Positions 47,849 through 57,678 of a stretch of 64,000 bases of DNA are shown here, one piece after another. Each line of letters opens with the position of its first letter. The first letter of the stretch is position 1. Position numbers and translations under genes: made by a program. A model generated the notes under the pieces. The model saw nothing but the letters and a program-made list of their open reading frames with translations. It was not told the DNA's origin and searched no databases. Source of the stretch: Nannochloropsis salina CCMP1776 (Eukaryota > Sar > Eustigmatophyceae > Eustigmatales > Monodopsidaceae); the NCBI GenBank assembly GCA_004565275.1, contig SDOX01000005.1, forward strand, positions 1,152,765 to 1,216,764, given 5' to 3'.

Positions 47849-50365
47849 ATGTCACTATCGTTCTCTCAGCCTCCCACCACCCCGAAGAGTGACAGCTCGA
47901 CCGTCTGTAGTCCTTTCACTCCAAGGGCACGCCAGACAGTTTTGCATCGACTCCCGCGACATTTGGGCTCCCTTTCCTTCGATGAGGACGATGATGACCT
48001 TCCAGACGTGTCCAGTCTCCCCTCGCATTCCCAGCACGAGCAAGAGTGTGCTCCCCACCGTCACAGTATAACGGCCATACCACAAGCTGTCTCGCCCACC
48101 ACAGAGCACATTCTTTCTTCCCGCGCCTGGTCTCCGTCTTTCCGCCCGCCCACGCCCGTCCATAAGGGTTTCCATTTGGATCCCGAGTCGCTTGTTTTTC
48201 TTGACCGCATGGCTGAGGGTGTATATGGAGTGGTGTGGCGCGCACGTCTCCGTCGTCGTCGGCGCCAAGAGACAACGCACCAGGAACGCGGGAGGGCCTG
48301 TAGGGGGAAAGGGAGCAAACGAGATCTTCGATTCATCGAAAAGGAAGAAGAGGTGGCGGTTAAGGTACAACGGGTTCCCAGCGACGAGCAGGAGCAGGCG
48401 AATCTTTTGATCGAACTCTCCATATTGCACGGTCTCATCCACCCCCGGCTGGTCAGATACTTTGGAGCTGCATTGCTTTCAGAAGCGGATATATTGACGA
48501 GAGATAAATGGCGTCCTCTTTTGAGAGGACCGCGCGGATCCAAATGGGATCATTGTGGAGAAGAACAGGTAGATCCAGCGAAAAGGAGGGAGGAGGAGGA
48601 CGAGGAGGAGGAAACGAAGGAGGGAGAGGAAGAGGACGAGGAAGACGTCAAGGAGCAGATGCATGCCTGGGTGGAGAGCGAGGCGATTCGAAAGGAGGAG
48701 ATGGATGCAACGACCTCTTCACCTGCCACAACCCCTGCTTCGCCCTCGGCTGACACCGCGTCCCTTGTCCTGATTGCCATGGAGCTTTGCGGGCACGGTT
48801 CTTTAAGGGACGCCCTCTCTCCCTCCCTCCCTCATCAGTCCCCCCTCCCACTCAGCTGGCCCCTTCGAGTGCGCATCGTCAGTGACGTGGCCGAGGGCTT
48901 GACCTTCCTCCACGCCCACGGACTCCTGCACCGGGACCTGAAAACGAGCAACATCCTCCTCACCCACCCGCTTTTCCGCGCGAAGATCTGCGACCACGCC
49001 TTTGTCTCTTCTTCCCACAGCCCGGATTTGCTCTCCATCACCTGCGGCACCTTCGAATTCCAGGCGCCCGAGCAGCTCCTGAACGGACCGGAGAGCAAAA
49101 TCACAGGGAAGGCGGACATGTTTAGTTTTGGGGTGGTGATGAGCGAGCTGGTAACGGGCAAGATACCCGGATCTGGACAGGGCCAAGACTCCTTCTTGCA
49201 GCGGCGGCCCGAGGAGCTATTCGAGGTGCGGGGGGAGGAGGTAGAGAACCACGTGCTCCCCGGATGCCCTCCCTCGTTGCTCGCCTTGACCTTGCAGTGC
49301 CTGGCGCAGGACGCAGAGGATCGGCCGACGGCCTTGGAGGCCTGGGAGTGGGCGCGGGAGCTGTGGGCGGAGGTGGAGAGGGAGAAAGGAGGGGGAAGGG
49401 AGGATGGAGGGGGTGAGGGAAAGGGAGGGCGGGAGGGCGAGGGAGTGGATGGCTTCGACGCTGGGAGGTCGAATTCCTCGCCGGGTGGAGGGGTAGAAGG
49501 AGAGGGAGGGGGAGGGGGAGGGGGAGGAGGGGAAGTTCTTGCAGAAGAAAACAGCGGGGGACAAGAAAAAGGGACAGAGGAAGTCGACGCCGGAGGGGGG
49601 GAGATGGAAAGCGAGAAGATAGTGGCCGCCTCCTCGTTGTCCCCCTCCAGCTCCCCAGGCATGGATAAAGGCTCCGGAGGAAAGGGGGAGGAGGACATTG
49701 CGGATGCACAAAGGGTGGCGAGGAGGCGAAAGAAGCGCTTGAAGGCTTCGAAGCGAAGGCAGAAGAAAGAAAAGAGATCCATGTACCCGCCATCACCACA
49801 AACCTCGTCGCCGCACCTGCCTGGGAGTGAAGACGAAGAGCAACCTACCGGGGGCGGCGTTGAGAGGCCGGATCCAAAACTCGCCCGAGTGTATAGGCCC
49901 CGAGCCGACGTGGCAGCCGGTGAGCCCAGAAAAAAAGGATGGGCCACGGACTCAAAATGCGCGCCTTGTCCGGGCTTTCCTTCTTCCTCCCTCCCTTGTC
50001 CATCTACCACCCAGGCCATCTGCCCGCCCGATTCCCCCGACCTGAGCCTCTTGCCCAGCACGGCCCCGTCCTCCCTGCCGCCGACATCGCCTGGCCCCTG
50101 TCCCGGGGGCTTGTCCCCTCCGCCTTCTCCCATCTCCTCGCTGGAAGCAACGCTGGACCCAGAAGGAAGACGAGCCCGGGCTTGGCATGCGCAGTGGCGG
50201 GTGGTGGACCAGAAAATGCAGGCAGGGCTACGGCTCCTGCTTAGGGAGACAAAGGAGCGTGATCGGACGAAGGGGCCGGCACGGGAGTCCGTGGAGGAGA
50301 GCCTTTTGCCTCTGATTGCAGACATGGAGCGGTCATTGACGGCGTTGCGAAAGGTGGTGGACTGA
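47849..50365 (+). CDS. Protein kinase, TKL-like, with variant DFG motif
   Basis: Single exon, 838 residues from the ATG at 47849. About 110 Ser/Pro-rich residues precede the kinase domain. Glycine loop: RMAEGVYGVVWRA. VAVK lysine: Lys172. The catalytic loop LLHRDLKTSNILL places Asp at 363. The usual DFG reads DHA (CDHAF, Asp382), so the metal-binding Asp is kept but Phe-Gly is not. The activation segment ends in APE (FQAPEQLL), then the helix F region DMFSFGVVMSELVTG. An acidic insertion of ~60 residues lies in the N lobe after SEADILTRD. After the domain (~residue 515) comes a long Gly/Glu-rich linker, a basic patch (RRRKKRLKASKRRQKKE), a Pro/Ser-rich stretch and a helical end. The HRDLKTSN loop suggests the TKL group. 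Activity is likely but the DHA change leaves doubt. Confidence 0.88.
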   Translation: MSLSFSQPPTTPKSDSSTVCSPFTPRARQTVLHRLPRHLGSLSFDEDDDDLPDVSSLPSHSQHEQECAPHRHSITAIPQAVSPTTEHILSSRAWSPSFRPPTPVHKGFHLDPESLVFLDRMAEGVYGVVWRARLRRRRRQETTHQERGRACRGKGSKRDLRFIEKEEEVAVKVQRVPSDEQEQANLLIELSILHGLIHPRLVRYFGAALLSEADILTRDKWRPLLRGPRGSKWDHCGEEQVDPAKRREEEDEEEETKEGEEEDEEDVKEQMHAWVESEAIRKEEMDATTSSPATTPASPSADTASLVLIAMELCGHGSLRDALSPSLPHQSPLPLSWPLRVRIVSDVAEGLTFLHAHGLLHRDLKTSNILLTHPLFRAKICDHAFVSSSHSPDLLSITCGTFEFQAPEQLLNGPESKITGKADMFSFGVVMSELVTGKIPGSGQGQDSFLQRRPEELFEVRGEEVENHVLPGCPPSLLALTLQCLAQDAEDRPTALEAWEWARELWAEVEREKGGGREDGGGEGKGGREGEGVDGFDAGRSNSSPGGGVEGEGGGGGGGGGEVLAEENSGGQEKGTEEVDAGGGEMESEKIVAASSLSPSSSPGMDKGSGGKGEEDIADAQRVARRRKKRLKASKRRQKKEKRSMYPPSPQTSSPHLPGSEDEEQPTGGGVERPDPKLARVYRPRADVAAGEPRKKGWATDSKCAPCPGFPSSSLPCPSTTQAICPPDSPDLSLLPSTAPSSLPPTSPGPCPGGLSPPPSPISSLEATLDPEGRRARAWHAQWRVVDQKMQAGLRLLLRETKERDRTKGPARESVEESLLPLIADMERSLTALRKVVD

Positions 50366-50872
50366 CAGGGGGAAGGCGGGGATAGAAGAAGGGAGGGAAG
50401 GCACTGCCACGGGAGCGCAATCGATGCGTGCAGGAAAGGTTTTCGCGCGCTGGAATGACGCGTGGCGTGTGCCAAGATGGGATCAACTTTAAGGGGAGAG
50501 GACACTTGCTTGACGAGCATTGTTGTTCCATTTGATGACGAATCTCCAGTTTTCATGAATCGATTCTTTTAAAACATCCATAGACATTTGTGGTAACGAG
50601 ATGAAGATCTTAATTCGTTGGGTTCAGAGAACCAAATCAGTAAAAAGCATGGGAAAAAGTAATGTGTAGAGGATTACATGAGGTGAGCGGGGCTTGGAAC
50701 ACTTGACACAGACTTCGATTTATCTCGCTGTCCGGGGACAGATTCTTCACTTCATGTCATAAAACATAACAACAAACGTGTTGAAGCCCTATGGCCTGAA
50801 GCCCTAAACCATTTTCTCTTTTCCCCCCGCAAACCTGTACACTGCTCAAAGCATTTCCATGACCCTTCCCCC
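50366..50872. other. Intergenic, tail-to-tail
   Basis: The stretch holds the kinase 3' UTR and the 3' UTR of the hydroxylase gene. No gene or RNA is recognised. Confidence 0.45.
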
Positions 50873-52158
50873 CTATTGCCTCCGTCCACCAAAGAGGGCC
50901 GCCAGCCCTGCCAAAACGCCACCCTCTTTCCCCTTCTCCCCTCTCTCCGAGCCTTGGGGGGATACCTTTCCCCCTTCCGTAACCCCGCCCCGCCCTTCGA
51001 AGCGGTTCCGCAAGTCGTAAAACGACCTCAACGCCGCCCGCTCCTCTACAGAGAGGTCCGGGTGCCAAAAGTCGACGATCAAGACGTAGCGGTCTTCCGT
51101 ACTCCCGTTCCCGGTCTCATGCTCGAACGTGGTATCGATGACCAACGCCTTGCCCTCTTGCCAGGACCGTCGCTCCCCGCCCACCCGGATCCAGCAGGCG
51201 CCTTCCTCCTTGGGTATCCGTAGGCCCAAATGCAAAGTCAGGATGAAGTTTCGCCCGTCCGAGTGGGCTTGAACCCCGGTTTCAGGGGCCTGTCTGGCGA
51301 ACATGACGCCCCGGACGGCGAAGGGAATGGGGAGGGAGGCCAAGACGGAGAGGGTTCGGGGAAAGCGGGCGCAGACATCCTCGTTCCATAGTCCCAGCCG
51401 TTGCAGGCGCAGGGCCGTCCACCCTGCACCCATCACAGTCATCACATTGCTGTCCCTGAGAAGAAGGAAAAGACCACGATAAGAGAGCTATCAGAGCGTG
51501 CAGTGATTACCTCAGCGCAACGGGGGCAAGGAACGCGCCGGTGCTACAAACAACGGCTGAATGCGCGACAAGTGGGCCCCCACTCTCCTATCGTGCGATA
51601 TATCCACTATTCATGACCCCACGCCACTTACGCCCTGAAATCTTGCGGGTCCTGTCCTTGGCCTAGGGCTTGTCGTAGCTCCTCTTGGATGATAGGGGTC
51701 GCCTCCTCCAAGCCCCGGACCCACTCGAAACTGCAAGGGTCGTGCCACGGCTTAGCCGTCAAGCCGGGCACATACTCTTCAGAAGGTTGGAAGTAGGGGA
51801 GATCAGTTGGCGCCGAGGGAGGTACAGTCCCAGCTTTACAGGATTCCACGAAAGCGCGCACTCGGCTGATATCGCCTTGGCCGGGGGGAAATTGTGTCTT
51901 CAATTCCTCGTCGACCGCGGCAAAAAAATTGTCTCGGAGGGAGAGCATGTGCATGCGTGACAAAGACGAGGTGCGCGAACCCGGTAAGGTAGCCACGGCT
52001 CTAAAATTTGTGCACTGCTTGAGTCCCTGGGCATCAGTCAAGGCGTGAGGAATGACTGGGGTGGCAGGAGGTTGGAGGAAAGCTTCGACACGAGCAAGAC
52101 ATAGGACCAGGAGAAAGACTGCGCCCGGCGCCAGGTGTCGTCCTGCGGCTATGGCCAT
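50873..52158 (-). CDS. Aspartyl/asparaginyl beta-hydroxylase-domain protein with plastid-type presequence
   Basis: Two exons, complement(join(50873..51455,51632..52158)), 369 residues; the join is QDFR-A-DSNVMTVMG. The catalytic domain is the 2-oxoglutarate/Fe(II) AspH fold: AHSDGRNFILTLHLGL with His240, CWIRVGGERRSWQEGKALVID, then TTFEHETGN with His288 and Arg298 in DRYVLIVDFWHP. These correspond to His679, His725 and Arg735 of human ASPH, so the iron and 2OG ligands look complete. The N terminus is a signal peptide (VFLLVLCLARVEAFLQPP) whose AF site and following hydroxylated stretch fit a secondary-plastid presequence; an ER or secretory location is the alternative. Substrate unknown. Its neighbour at 52582 is another 2OG oxygenase of a different family. 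Confidence 0.9.
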
Positions 52159-52581
52159 GGCTCGCTACCTATTACAATGGAACACATAAAAAGCGGTCAT
52201 AAGCGTCATAACGCGCGCCACTACTGAGGGACATCGAGGGGTACGAAAACCCTGCTCGACGGCCCCACGGCAACGAGTGTTGTAGCTCGCTAGCAGTGAA
52301 AATACTCGCACAGGTGTCTACACGAACGGCTAAAAGACACCCTCAATAGTCACTCGCACGACTTGTACGAAAATGTTGCCATTGTAGCTCAATAGACTGG
52401 CGCGACTAGGCGGGAAGAGGGTTATCAAGGTTATCAAGGGACTGGGGAGGTTGTATTTAAAACGACTCATCTCGTCTGCGGACAAAAGCAAATCGAAGTT
52501 TTCTTTCCAATTATACTAGTCCTGGAGAGAACACATTCATTAAGCTGGTTTTCTTTTTAAAAAAAAATACCCCTCTCGACC
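52159..52581. other. Intergenic
   Basis: The spacer lies between two - strand oxygenase genes. An A8 run lies near 52560. A GGTTATCAA direct repeat occurs near 52420-52440. No gene is seen. Confidence 0.4.
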
Positions 52582-53644
52582 TCAATTGTCGAGCTGCAGC
52601 GGTTTTCCTTTTTTGTGGGATATGAACGACTGGATGCTTACGCGCGTGCCCAGGGGAAAGCCCGCCACGGCATGCGGCCGCTGCGCACATATTAAAATCA
52701 GATCTCCTGCTGCTGGCTTGATCATCTTTGGTTTTGGCAATCGAGCTCTCAGAATGTCTTGGCCAGCTTCTCCGGCGGTGGTGAGAAGAGCAAGCGTGCT
52801 AGCATTTTGGTAAAATTCGAAGCGCGAACGCACTTCCAAGTCATAGATGAGAAGTTCACCGCCACCAGTACCTGGTAGTTGGAGGTAAAGATTGGCGCTG
52901 AAAAGGCCTTCGTCTGGAGAGAGAGGATGGATGTCGTCGCAGTGGATAAAGCCCTCCAAATGCCTCGTGGGCCCCTGCATGACCCGCGCCAACCCCGCCA
53001 CGAAAGGCCGCCCGTCCTTGGGGTGCTTCGTCACGGTGGCGCCTTGAGGAAAGATCTCGTCGAGCTCCAGTCGAAGCTTGTCGAGTGGCCCAAGCACAGG
53101 CAGGGTCGATGCATGCTCAGCACCTCCTTCTCCCGCAAGTCCTGCATCCCTCGAACTAATGCCTTCTCGAAGCTCACGCATGCATGCCAAAGCCCCGTCA
53201 AAGTACGCCTTTTCGGCCTTTTTGTCACGTAAGGATGCCACCATGTTGTAAGGCTGAGAGCCAATTGTGCGGACATCGGAGCTCTCTAAGCCCTTTTGGG
53301 GATTGCTGACAAGCCATTCCAGCTGTCGTGAGGGATCTCTAGTTAGGCGTTGCGCTATTCCTTTCGCGGCTTCCGGGGGATAGAATCCTTGAATATGCAC
53401 ACAGCAAGCACGGTGGGCGAGCAGCTGTCCAGTAATTGTGATTGAAAAAGCTTCATTTACTATGTCTCCGTATTGAGGAATGGCAAAACCCTGGCCCGCA
53501 CTACAATGAAAAAATATGCGCACATACCTCCTCCAAATGCTCCCGTTTCAAATTTGTTGCCGTGATGATAGGCTTCTGTCGTATAAGATCTTGTATTCGC
53601 CCGCCGAAGTGCTTTTCGAACAGGTGGACGGCCCGCGTCAGCAT
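52582..53644 (-). CDS. 2OG-Fe(II) dioxygenase (prolyl hydroxylase-like superfamily)
   Basis: Two exons, complement(join(52582..53490,53528..53644)), 341 residues. The intron is only 37 nt but has a good GTATGT donor and a CCAG acceptor, and both sides are in phase. The jelly-roll core shows the iron ligands His222 and Asp224 (HCDDIHPL) and His312 (QRPHAVAGF), with Arg322 (GTRVSIQSF) as the 2OG anchor. SANLYLQLPGTGGGELLIYD and KPAAGDLILICAQRPHAV are the usual strands. The first part (CCVHIQGFYPPEAAKGIAQR) looks like a substrate-recognition lid. No clear signal peptide is present. Substrate unknown; bacterial proteins of this type hydroxylate small molecules, eukaryotic ones proteins. The gene is divergent from LarC across 339 bp. 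Staying in frame through the small intron is also possible but would read the start from a Met at 53523. Confidence 0.85.
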
Positions 53645-53983
53645 GACCAAATTAGTTTACGGATAACCTCCTACTGTCTGCATTCAGACCCGAAGGAGTG
53701 GCTTAATTTTCAGACAAATTTCGTCCTCCCTGACCCGTACGACTTCATGGGCATAAAAAGAGCAATGATTTTGACCGTGGCCCCATATATTGCCATGGAT
53801 GTCCCTGTTGATACGGTGAAGTTTAAATCAGAAGTCAAGCAAGGGCGTTCATCCCCATCGCCGTCTCCCCCGTCCCAGTGGGCGGAGAGGGGGGTCCTTC
53901 TGTCGCGAAAAGACAAACACAATTGTCAACCCGCCTTTCCTTTTCCACAGCGAACAAATCACAGAGTTGTAGAAGAAGAAGAG
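53645..53983. promoter_or_regulatory. Bidirectional promoter region, 2OG oxygenase / LarC
   Basis: Only 339 bp lie between the two start codons. A C/T-rich run ending in CCACAG (to about 53950) may be a splice acceptor for a 5' UTR intron of the LarC gene. No known regulatory box is clear. Confidence 0.45.
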
Positions 53984-55781
53984 ATGAGCACGAGGGTGGC
54001 ATTCTTGGACTGCAAATGCGGCGTTGCGGGTGACATGCTTTTGGGTGCTTTGATAGATGCGGTGAGTGACGGGCTGAAGTGCAACTTGAGATGGAATGTT
54101 CCGCACGCACCTTGACCTTTTCTCCACCTCTGTTCGCGAAACCCGTTCGCGTTTGATGTTTCAGGGTGCTTCGCGAGAGAAACTTGTCGACGGGTTGAGA
54201 AGCATTCATGCGTTGGCAGAGGAATGGGAATTGGAAACGGAGAAAGTGGTCAGGAGCAAAGGACGCATTGCTGCCACGCTCGCCCGGGTCAAGTCCATCT
54301 ATGGCCACGAAGAGATTCCTGTTGACACGCAGAGGGGGCAATCAGCCGCGTCAGATGATAATGAAACAGGAGGCAGTGGTTGTCATGCGCATCATTCTCA
54401 TGAGGATCACAGCCATGCCCATCACGAGCATCATCACCGCCCGCATCGCAACCTGGAGATCATCCGAGAAATGATTATGAACGCCGATGGCCTGCCGATA
54501 TCAGTGCGTCAGCAGAGCGTGGCTGTTTTTACGGCCTTGGCGGAAGCGGAAGCCGCCACGCACGGTGTGGCGGTGGATAAGATCCATTTCCATGAAGTAG
54601 GGGCAGTGGACAGCATTATTGACACGGTCGGCACGGTGTACGCCTTGCACCTGCTGGGCGTCCAGGAAGTGCACGCCTCCGCGTTACCCTACGGGGAGGG
54701 ATTCACGGGCGAGACCGCGCATGGCATTTTGCCTGTCCCCACCCCAGCTACCCTGCGTCTCATGCTGGGCACGCCCATGCTCCCCGGCCCTCCGGGCGCC
54801 GCGGGAGAACTCGTGACGCCCACAGGGGCCTCTCTGGTCAAGGTGCTGGCCGCGGGTCGCATGGGCCAGCCGCCGGTCTTCGTCCCCGACCTCTTGGGGG
54901 TAGGGGCGGGGAGCAAGGATTTCCCTGGCCACGCGAACGTGGTCCGTGTCTTGGTCGGAGACCGGCCCCTCTCGAGCGAGGAGGGAGGGACGGAGTGCCT
55001 GGGGGTGGTTCGGGCGTCGAGGCCTGTGTGGGAAGGCGGGAACGGGGGCGAGGACGGCGTGCTCGCCCATGCCCAGCGGCTTCGTCCCTCCTTCCATCCC
55101 CCGGCGGGCTACCTGTCCGAGAAGGGCGAGCCGGTGCGGCCCATGACTGTGCCCTCCCCCCTCCATCCTCCCACCGAGCAACTCCCGATCCCCGCCCCTC
55201 CTGCGTCGGCCTGGTCCTCGGGCGGGTGGGAAGAGCGGCATTTGTGCGAGTTGGAAGCCAACTTGGATGACATGACCCCCGAAACTGCAAGCTTTGCCTT
55301 GGAGAGGCTGTTGGCCCAACCGGGTTGTGCAGACGTCTGGTACACGCCCGCCGTGATGAAAAAAGGGAGGCCGGGACTGACCTTGCACCTGCTCTGCGAG
55401 CCTCCCGCGGCCCCAGCCTTGCTCCGCTGCATCTTTTTGGAGACTCCCACCCTGGGTGTCCGGGCCCATACTGTCGCGCGCTTGGCTCTGGAACGGGACT
55501 TCGTCCTGGTCCCAACCCGATACGGTCAAGTCCGGGCGAAGGTGGGCCGGATGGGAGGGGTTGTGGTGAACGTGAAGCCCGAGTACGAGGACTGCCGCGG
55601 CGCGGCCATGGCCTTGGGTCTGCCTTTGCGGGCGGTGGTGGACGAGGCTACCCGGGTGGCGAGGGGGCAGGTGGAGGGAGGGGGGGAGGGAGGGGAGGGG
55701 GGAGGGGAAGGGGGAGGAGAAATGGGAGATGGAAGAGGCGACGAGGCTGGGAAGGAGGATGATGGGGCGACCGTTGTGTAG
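53984..55781 (+). CDS. larC: LarC-like nickel-pincer cofactor protein (DUF111)
   Basis: Two exons, join(53984..54061,54165..55781), 564 residues, phase 0 intron; the join reads LLGALIDA-GASREKLVDG. In bacteria LarC inserts nickel into the pyridinium bisthiocarboxylate nucleotide to give the cofactor of lactate racemase LarA and relatives. The N terminus RVAFLDCKCGVAGDM is the family signature (xDCxxGxxGDM). Further conserved parts are DKIHFHEVGAVDSIIDTVG, SALPYGEGFTGETAHGILPVP, PTGASLVKVLAAG, LEANLDDMTPETASFALERL and VWYTPAVMKKGRPG. Residues 99-121 are a His-rich stretch (HAHHSHEDHSHAHHEHHH), a probable nickel store seen in many LarC proteins. The C-terminal tail is Gly/Glu-rich. No presequence is visible, so cytosol is likely. 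Neither LarB, LarE nor LarA is in the window. Confidence 0.93.
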
Positions 55782-55989
55782 ATGGACCTGGGCTCGTTTG
55801 GGAAAGGTTTGGGAGAGGAGCTTGCTAGAAACAAGGAAGAGCGGAAGAGAACGGATGCCCTCCCTCCCATCAGGAAGTTCACGCACGCACGTTTTTAGCG
55901 TAGAAGATGATGTTCATCTCCAGCAATCCATATCTTTCTTTTTCTTTCTCTCTCTCATACCCCCCGCTTTCCCTCCGTATCGACATTAG

Positions 55990-56856
55990 CTACATGACGC
56001 AACACCCCTCCGTGTCCCCTCCCCCCTCGCTCGCCAAGGCAGCGTGCAAAAGGCCTGCCATCCCCCCCGCCGGGTCCGCAAACGACCCTTCCCCTGATCC
56101 TCCCCCCAGGGCCTGCACGATCTCAGCGGGTGGTTGACCAAAGTCCTGCGCCTGCGTCATCAGGTCTAACAAAACGCCCATGTCCCTTCCCTCCCCCTCG
56201 TCGCCGCCATCCTGACCCTCGTAGACTGCCACTATTTTCTCAAACAACTCGTACTGCGCCCGGTGCTTCTCGTACACACCGTCCTCCACTTTGCCCTTGT
56301 TCGACTCCAGCCATGCAGGGAACTGTCTCGTTACCTCCTTTAAGGGAGGGTACATCAAGTCTTTTGTCAGCAATTGTCTCACCATCGAGTCGACCATTGT
56401 GTCAGTGGCGCCTTCCTTTCCGCCTCCTTTTTCTCCGTCTCCTTCTCCCGCCCCGCTTTCAAAACCTGCCCCAAGTTTATCGAATTCTGCCACCAGTTTG
56501 CTCAAGAACGCGTCGTCGAACGTGTCATTTTCCCCTTCTCCCTCTTTCCCTCCCTCGCCTCCTCCCATTTTGCCCAACATTTCGATGGTCCTGGCTATGG
56601 TTTCTTTCAGGTCCTTCTCTTCATCTTCATCCGTCCCTATACCAGTAGACGCTGATGATGCGACCGTAGAGGTAGACTTCGGGGTGCTTGTTCCTGCACC
56701 TGTAGCTTCAACAGGGACGGCAGCCTTGCTTTTCACACTCGAGTTGGGAGCTTGTGACGTTGAATGGGCGGCTGAATGGATTTCCTCTTCCTCTTCTTGA
56801 TCCAGTTCATCGAGAGCATCGTTGAGGATGTCATCAAGGTCCTCCGTTTCTGCCAT
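55990..56856 (-). CDS. PEX19: PEX19, peroxisomal membrane protein import receptor, farnesylated
   Basis: Single exon, 288 residues from the first in-frame ATG at 56856. PEX19 binds peroxisomal membrane proteins in the cytosol and docks on PEX3. The acidic N terminus MAETEDLDDILNDALDELD is the PEX3-binding region. The middle is low-complexity and acidic. The C-terminal domain is conserved: VDSMVRQLLTKDLMYPPLKE, TRQFPAWLESNKGK, EKHRAQYELFEKIVAVYE and FGQPPAEIVQALGG. The protein ends in CCVM, a CaaX box for farnesylation as in yeast and human PEX19. The frame is open further upstream but without an ATG. Confidence 0.96.
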   Translation of the reverse strand: MAETEDLDDILNDALDELDQEEEEEIHSAAHSTSQAPNSSVKSKAAVPVEATGAGTSTPKSTSTVASSASTGIGTDEDEEKDLKETIARTIEMLGKMGGGEGGKEGEGENDTFDDAFLSKLVAEFDKLGAGFESGAGEGDGEKGGGKEGATDTMVDSMVRQLLTKDLMYPPLKEVTRQFPAWLESNKGKVEDGVYEKHRAQYELFEKIVAVYEGQDGGDEGEGRDMGVLLDLMTQAQDFGQPPAEIVQALGGGSGEGSFADPAGGMAGLLHAALASEGGGDTEGCCVM

Positions 56857-57678
56857 GCGGGGGACGGGTACTGCGCTGAAGATGGCCTGAAGGAAGCCCG
56901 ACTTGAGAAAGCTGTATTTGTTGCGGGCTTTTTGGTTTGCCAACCTGTTGTCCGGCGCGTGAAGACCAGAAAATCAAGTGAATACGAGCGCAATATGTGA
57001 AGGCAGAATTCTAGCGTTGGAGGAAAGGACGGAGGAAGGGAGACATTGCTTTGCTTCTCAGTGGGTACAGCACAGCAGCCTGGTTCCACTTGCGACGTGC
57101 TGGTCGTTCCCGTCGCTCGGATTGCCCTCGAACACTCACTCTGGTTGCCCTCGAACACTCCGAGGGCATCCCCCGGCTGTCAAACAGGCATTTTTTCGCG
57201 TCAGGCCTACTTGCTGCTTTTGATATGCCCCACAACGTTGCTTGCGCGAACCTGTGAGTATAAACCATATTTATCTTGCCTATCGCTTGTCTCTCCTCAC
57301 TGCAGAAAAGCACCAGTTGTTACTCTTTCTTGGGCGCCCTTTACGCCTCGCGTCCGGTGGTTCGTGATGTATGCACTTAACACGGAGAATACAGCTATGA
57401 AAGCAAAACGGATGTCAAATTCCTTATATGACGCGGTGCGGATTTCATCCTCAATGATGTGCTTGGCTCGCATTTGATCGTATGCATGCCAATACTAATG
57501 TCAAAGTAGGCGTGAAATTGACCAAACGAATAGCGCAACGGCAGATACTTAAACAAAAATCCGACCATTTATGCCAGGAACTCCAACGATTGAACCTCTC
57601 ACTCTGTTTAAAAGCGATTTACAAGTACTTTCTCTGTGGAAGAATATATTTTGAAGGTGATTTCGACGACTTCCTAGC
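56857..57678. other. Intergenic
   Basis: The stretch holds the PEX19 promoter and the 3' UTR of the prolyl hydroxylase gene. Its only notable element is a small repeat at about 57122-57168, listed separately. Confidence 0.4.
57122..57168. repeat. Direct repeat with embedded hairpin
   Basis: TTGCCCTCGAACACTC occurs twice (57122-57137 and 57145-57160). The second copy continues into CGAGGGCA, which pairs with its own TGCCCTCG to make an 8-bp stem with a 7-nt loop (57146-57168). It lies about 270-310 bp upstream of PEX19. Function unknown. Confidence 0.6.

Noticed and set aside
48835-50556. 573-codon frame on the - strand
   Set aside because: Antisense to the kinase gene, whose kinase motifs on the + strand are clear.
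53516-53983. N-terminal extension of LarC upstream of 53984
   Set aside because: The frame is open but overlaps the first exon of the divergent 2OG gene on the other strand; LarC proteins start at the RVAFLDC segment, so the ATG at 53984 is preferred.
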